From assembly GCF_000764305.2 (NCBI RefSeq), contig NW_025944001.1, forward strand, positions 48,716 through 112,715: a stretch of 64,000 bases of DNA, written 5' to 3'. This stretch comes from Hyalella azteca (lineage: Eukaryota > Arthropoda > Malacostraca > Amphipoda > Hyalellidae). The translations under genes and the position numbers were made by a program. The notes under the pieces were generated by a model. That model was not told where the DNA came from and did no database searches. It was given only the letters and a program-made list of their open reading frames with translations. Of this stretch, positions 60,345-64,000 are shown piece after piece (position 1 is the stretch's first letter; each line of letters opens with the position of its first letter).

Positions 60345-60499
60345 TTTTCAGCGCATGTTCTCATTTATGGAAAAAATGCACAATTGTGCTCGCCATGTCC
60401 GTCTGTCTGTCTGTCCATCTGTCCATGACCTCAAATTTTTGTCAATGAGAAAATGCGCTCTCTGTCACTCACTGCAGTGAGTACTGAGTTATATTTTTT
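60345..60499 (+). repeat. 150-bp fold-back repeat family, copy 5
   Basis: TTTTCAGCGCATGTTCTCAT, a GTCCGTCTGTCTGTCTGTCC core, AATGAGAAAATGCGCTCTCT and CACTCACTGCAGTGAGTACT follow in order, then a T-run. Confidence 0.85.
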
Positions 60500-60699
60500 A
60501 ATCAATTTTTTCAGGGGATTTTTCAGAGCTAATAAATCTATGACTTCTTATGCTACATAGATAGGAAAAATGTTGAAGTTTACACCACTATTTTAAGTTT
60601 TGCAATATTTTAATTAGTTTAACTGCTATAACATTTTTAAACCATGATGGAGGACTGTGTTGATATACCCCACCCATCCCTTATTACCCGTTTGATGGT

Positions 60700-61765
60700 A
60701 GGGTTAACACACCATATTCCGATGTACCTACCAAGAAATGAATGGCTATAAAAAGATCACCGTATGCGCAACTCAAGTTCTGATAACTTCACGTCACTCT
60801 CAAAATACCACACTGCATGCAATACTGTTGAAACAATGAAACGTCACATACTGTTGCCATATTTATTTAAAAGCCTTCAGAATTCAAATCTACAAAATCC
60901 CTGAATTCCGATGCTGTGTGTGACTAAATTCGGCATATTGTGAGACTAATTTTGACAGCGCTTCAAACTCTTACTAATCCGTAATTCCGACACCCTGTGT
61001 TGGAATTCCGATGTCCTGTGTGAGCTGTATCGGAATACAACACAGCTTGGAACAAGCTTAATTAAAAAATGTTAATTTTTTAATTAAGCTTTTAATTAGG
61101 AAAATTTTAATTTTTGAACACAGCTCGGAACAAGCTGTGTGTGTCAAATTCCAAGCTGTGTCAGAATTAGTTTTTATGTGTCTAAAACCGTCTCTTAACT
61201 TAATAATCTTTTAATTTATTTACTATTTGAAATCAGCAAACACAAGTATACTCAAACTCTTAAAGGATTCCTAATATATTCACAGACTTATTTAAAAGTC
61301 TCAAACCATAATGATCTTTCTACACAAACACAATATCACTATTTGGTAGAGCAAAGTCAACTATCAGATTTGACACGTGTTTCGATGTTCTCACTGGGTG
61401 ATGTGCAACTGTCGCACCGAAAGCTCTAGTCATGGCCCTGGAGGGAGATGTTTTCCACACTTGCTGCAGACACTAACAGTGCTCTTAGCCTCTTTTCTTG
61501 CACCTGCTGCACAGTGCTGCTGCTTGTGGCCCAGGATTGCAAGCGCTGAGGATCTTAACATTTTCCCACCAGATGGCCCAGACCTAGTGTTTTGCGTAAA
61601 TCTGGCAGACTGGCGGGCAAAAGTATTAGTATGACGTCACTATTTCAACCATCTATGCATGCCGGCATGCGTGGAACTAAAACAAAGCTTAATATAAAAG
61701 GAAACAGTTGAGAAGTGTTGGAACTTGGAATTACCCAAGATGTCAGAATATGGTGCATTTGCCCT
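60700..61765 (+). mobile_element. TIR element of about 1.07 kb, older copy
   Basis: Diverged terminal inverted repeats, AGGGTTAACACACCATATTC and GAATATGGTGCATTTGCCCT, with TA at both outer sides if counted from GGG to CCC. Its body matches 62333-63268 through most of its length and has extra sequence at about 61420-61540. It contains a 16-bp-stem hairpin at 61054-61091 and TGACGTCA near 61633. No transposase is encoded. Confidence 0.75.
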
Positions 61766-62332
61766 AATGCTAGTCAAAACTACAATTTGTTATTTGTTGG
61801 GTTTGATAACCGCATGATAACTATTTAATACAAAGCTGTTTTGATCATGCTAGAAAGATTTGGTTCCATTTTGTTAACAATATAGATTGTATTTGTATCT
61901 ATTGAAGGCCAGCAACTTTAGTGACGCTACATTTCATGCTAGGCTTAGATAGCAAGATAACCCAGATTTCATCCTTTGACAACATATTCATTGCAAAAAT
62001 TTGTCAGTTAGCCTATGGTCCTTACGGACTTACAGATACCAGGATACATGACTTGTGAATGTAATTAAGTAAGGCATTGCCAAGTTGCCAACCCGACATT
62101 GGATTCAGAACCACAAGTGATATTGGAACAACGGCAGTTTCTGATTAGCAGGGCCCCAGTGATTAGGCTAGCTCCATAGTGGCAAACAGAGATTTTCAAC
62201 AATCAGTTCATCTTTAATTCCATCATTTACCTACTCAAAATTTAAACTAATATCTTATATATGATAATGCTGGTATCCATGATACTTTGCTGGTCTACTT
62301 ATAAGACTCAAAATTGAACTTTAAGTCTAAAT

Positions 62333-63268
62333 AGGGTAAACGCGGTATATTCCGTCACATTAAGGACGCATTGAGAAATGAAAAACTATAAAAAAATAAC
62401 CGTATGCGTTACTCAAGTTCTGTTTGCTTTAGGTAACTCTCAAAACACCGTAGTACGCTTTGGCAATGATGAAACATCACAAAATGTTGCCATATTTATG
62501 TAAAAGCCTTTAGAATGCAAACCTACCAAATCCCTATATTCCGTCACTGTGTGTGGCAATATTGGGCACGTGGTGAGGCGTATTCTGTCCGCGCTTCAAA
62601 TTCTACTGATACGTAATGCCGTCATCCACGTGTTTGAATTACGTTCGCTGTGTGAGATGTATTGGAATACAACACGGCTTCGAATTAGAACACTAATGAA
62701 TATTGAACACTACTTAATTACCGGTACGCTTTTAATTGACAACTATTAAGCTTTTAATTAAGCAAATTTTAATTTTTGTACATAGCTTCGAACGATCTGT
62801 GTGTGTCCAATTCAAGTTGTGACGGAATTAGTGTTCATGTGTCTAAATCCATTTCTCAACCTAATCATCTATTAATTTATTTACCACTTGAAATCAGCGA
62901 ATACAAGTATACTTAAAGGATTTCTAATATATTCACAGACATATTTAAAAGTCTCAAACCATAATATTCTTCCTATACAAACAGTTATTCACTATTTGGT
63001 AGAGCAAGGTCAACTGTCAAATTTGACACATTTTTCGATGATCTCACTGGGTAGCGTGCAATCCGTGCATTGTCTCTCTTTGGATCTCAATATTTTCCCG
63101 CTAGATGGCCAAGACCTAGTGTTTTGGTATTAGTTCGACGTGCAAATGTATGACGTCACCATTTCAACCATCAACAAACGCATGGAACTAAAACAAAGCT
63201 TAATATAAAGGAAAAACTAGAGAGGTGACGGAATTACCCACGATGACAGAACATACCGCGTTTACCCT
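62333..63268 (+). mobile_element. TIR element of 936 bp, younger copy
   Basis: Terminal inverted repeats AGGGTAAACGCGGTAT ... ATACCGCGTTTACCCT are perfect for 16 bases and continue imperfectly. TA lies on both outer sides. It is collinear with 60700-61765 and carries TGACGTCA near 63151. It has no coding capacity. A TA target would suggest a Tc1/mariner-type mobiliser, which is an inference. Confidence 0.8.
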
Positions 63269-64000
63269 AACTCACTGCTTTGCCACTATGGCCTAGCTCA
63301 AGTGTATCAATTGTCATTGTGGTGGACTGGAATATGGAACTGGAAGGTGTAATGTAATAGGCTTTTCAATCCATTTTCTTATATAAATGTGAGTGAGAAC
63401 ATACTACCTATCCAGAATTCCACACACACACAGCCTCACAGGTCACTTCTGCCTCTTCCAGTAAATAATCTATTTACCAGAACAGAGAACCACCATTCCA
63501 TTCCTAAACTTTAATCCTGCAGAGAGCAGAGTGCAGACTGCAGAGCAGCCAATTTAGAATAAGGCCTATCTCAGTTTAAACTGTTTAATTGAGCAGAAGA
63601 TTCCTAAAATTATGGGAAAAACAGGTAATTTATGGAAAGTGCAGCCAAAAATAGTTTTTCTCATTTTCCATTGAAGAAATTATAAAAAATATACAGGAAC
63701 TGGAGAAATTGAACAGATGCACTGACAATTTTGTCAAATTCATGGGTGGCATACTGGCATCTGCCCCCATAATCCCATTTTCCAATTCCAAGCAGACCAG
63801 CTGGAGCTGCAAGCAATTAGACTGCTAACGTGTCAAGACTGGCACTGGCCATAAAATCCCAAGGCAATAACTTATCATATGTAGTCTGTAGCGTATGGTA
63901 TGAGCATGATCAGCCTCTAGTCTGGAAAAGTCCTATTTTTGTCTTAAATATCGCGGCTCTAATATCATATAATTTCAGTAGGTATGAAATCTCGCGGCTC

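Larger units (their letters stand above)
58986..64000. other. 5' flank of the P-element-like gene; no gene recognised
   Basis: It contains a perfect 40-bp palindrome at 59350-59389, a fold-back repeat at 60345-60499 and two TIR elements at 60700-61765 and 62333-63268. A promoter must lie here, but I cannot point to a core motif. The final 700 bases show nothing. Confidence 0.7.

Overview
The window looks like nuclear DNA from an arthropod: AT-rich, intron-rich and full of short repeats. The best-supported gene is a multi-exon ortholog of insect Gprk1 (the GRK2/GRK3, beta-adrenergic receptor kinase, class), which resembles the Drosophila form more than the vertebrate one as I remember them. 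A crustacean is my guess from the repeat-rich non-coding DNA and large introns; the sequence does not prove it.

Layout. Positions 1663-49115 (+) hold 14 coding exons of the Gprk1-type kinase, from the middle of the RGS-homology domain to the stop codon. The first exons lie upstream of the window. The RGS part is spread over two giant introns (about 16.4 and 20.9 kb). The kinase and PH exons are packed into about 9 kb (40.4-49.1 kb). The reading frame closes exactly across all 13 introns and gives 636 residues. Positions 49116-55516 are non-coding and hold a piggyBac-like MITE. Positions 55517-58985 (-) hold a five-exon gene for a 574-residue protein. It has a charged, low-complexity N-terminal half and a C-terminal region resembling the coiled-coil plus helix-turn-helix part of P-element/THAP9-type transposases, but no visible THAP zinc finger or catalytic domain. 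The two genes are arranged tail to tail. Positions 58986-64000 hold no recognisable gene, but contain two related copies of a TIR element.

Repeats. Four dispersed families are visible: a five-copy, 150-bp fold-back element with a GTCC-rich core; a 199-bp Harbinger-like MITE in two inverted copies; a 0.9-1.07 kb TIR element in two copies; and a short 'GTATGACCCAC' family in four places. There is also a tandem dimer of a 1.3-kb fold-back unit (28.1-30.5 kb), several minisatellites and some long perfect palindromes.

Most notable. (1) Positions 42299-42336 are a perfect Tn5/Nextera mate-pair junction adapter left in the assembly, inside a Gprk1 intron and next to a tandem repeat. (2) Short tandem duplications sit on or against at least five Gprk1 splice junctions. 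Two of them copy exon sequence together with the splice site, and one of these offers an in-frame 21-residue insertion just before the kinase domain.

I found no convincing RNA genes, CRISPR array or wholly new system. The duplicated splice junctions and the transposase-derived nuclear protein are the best leads.
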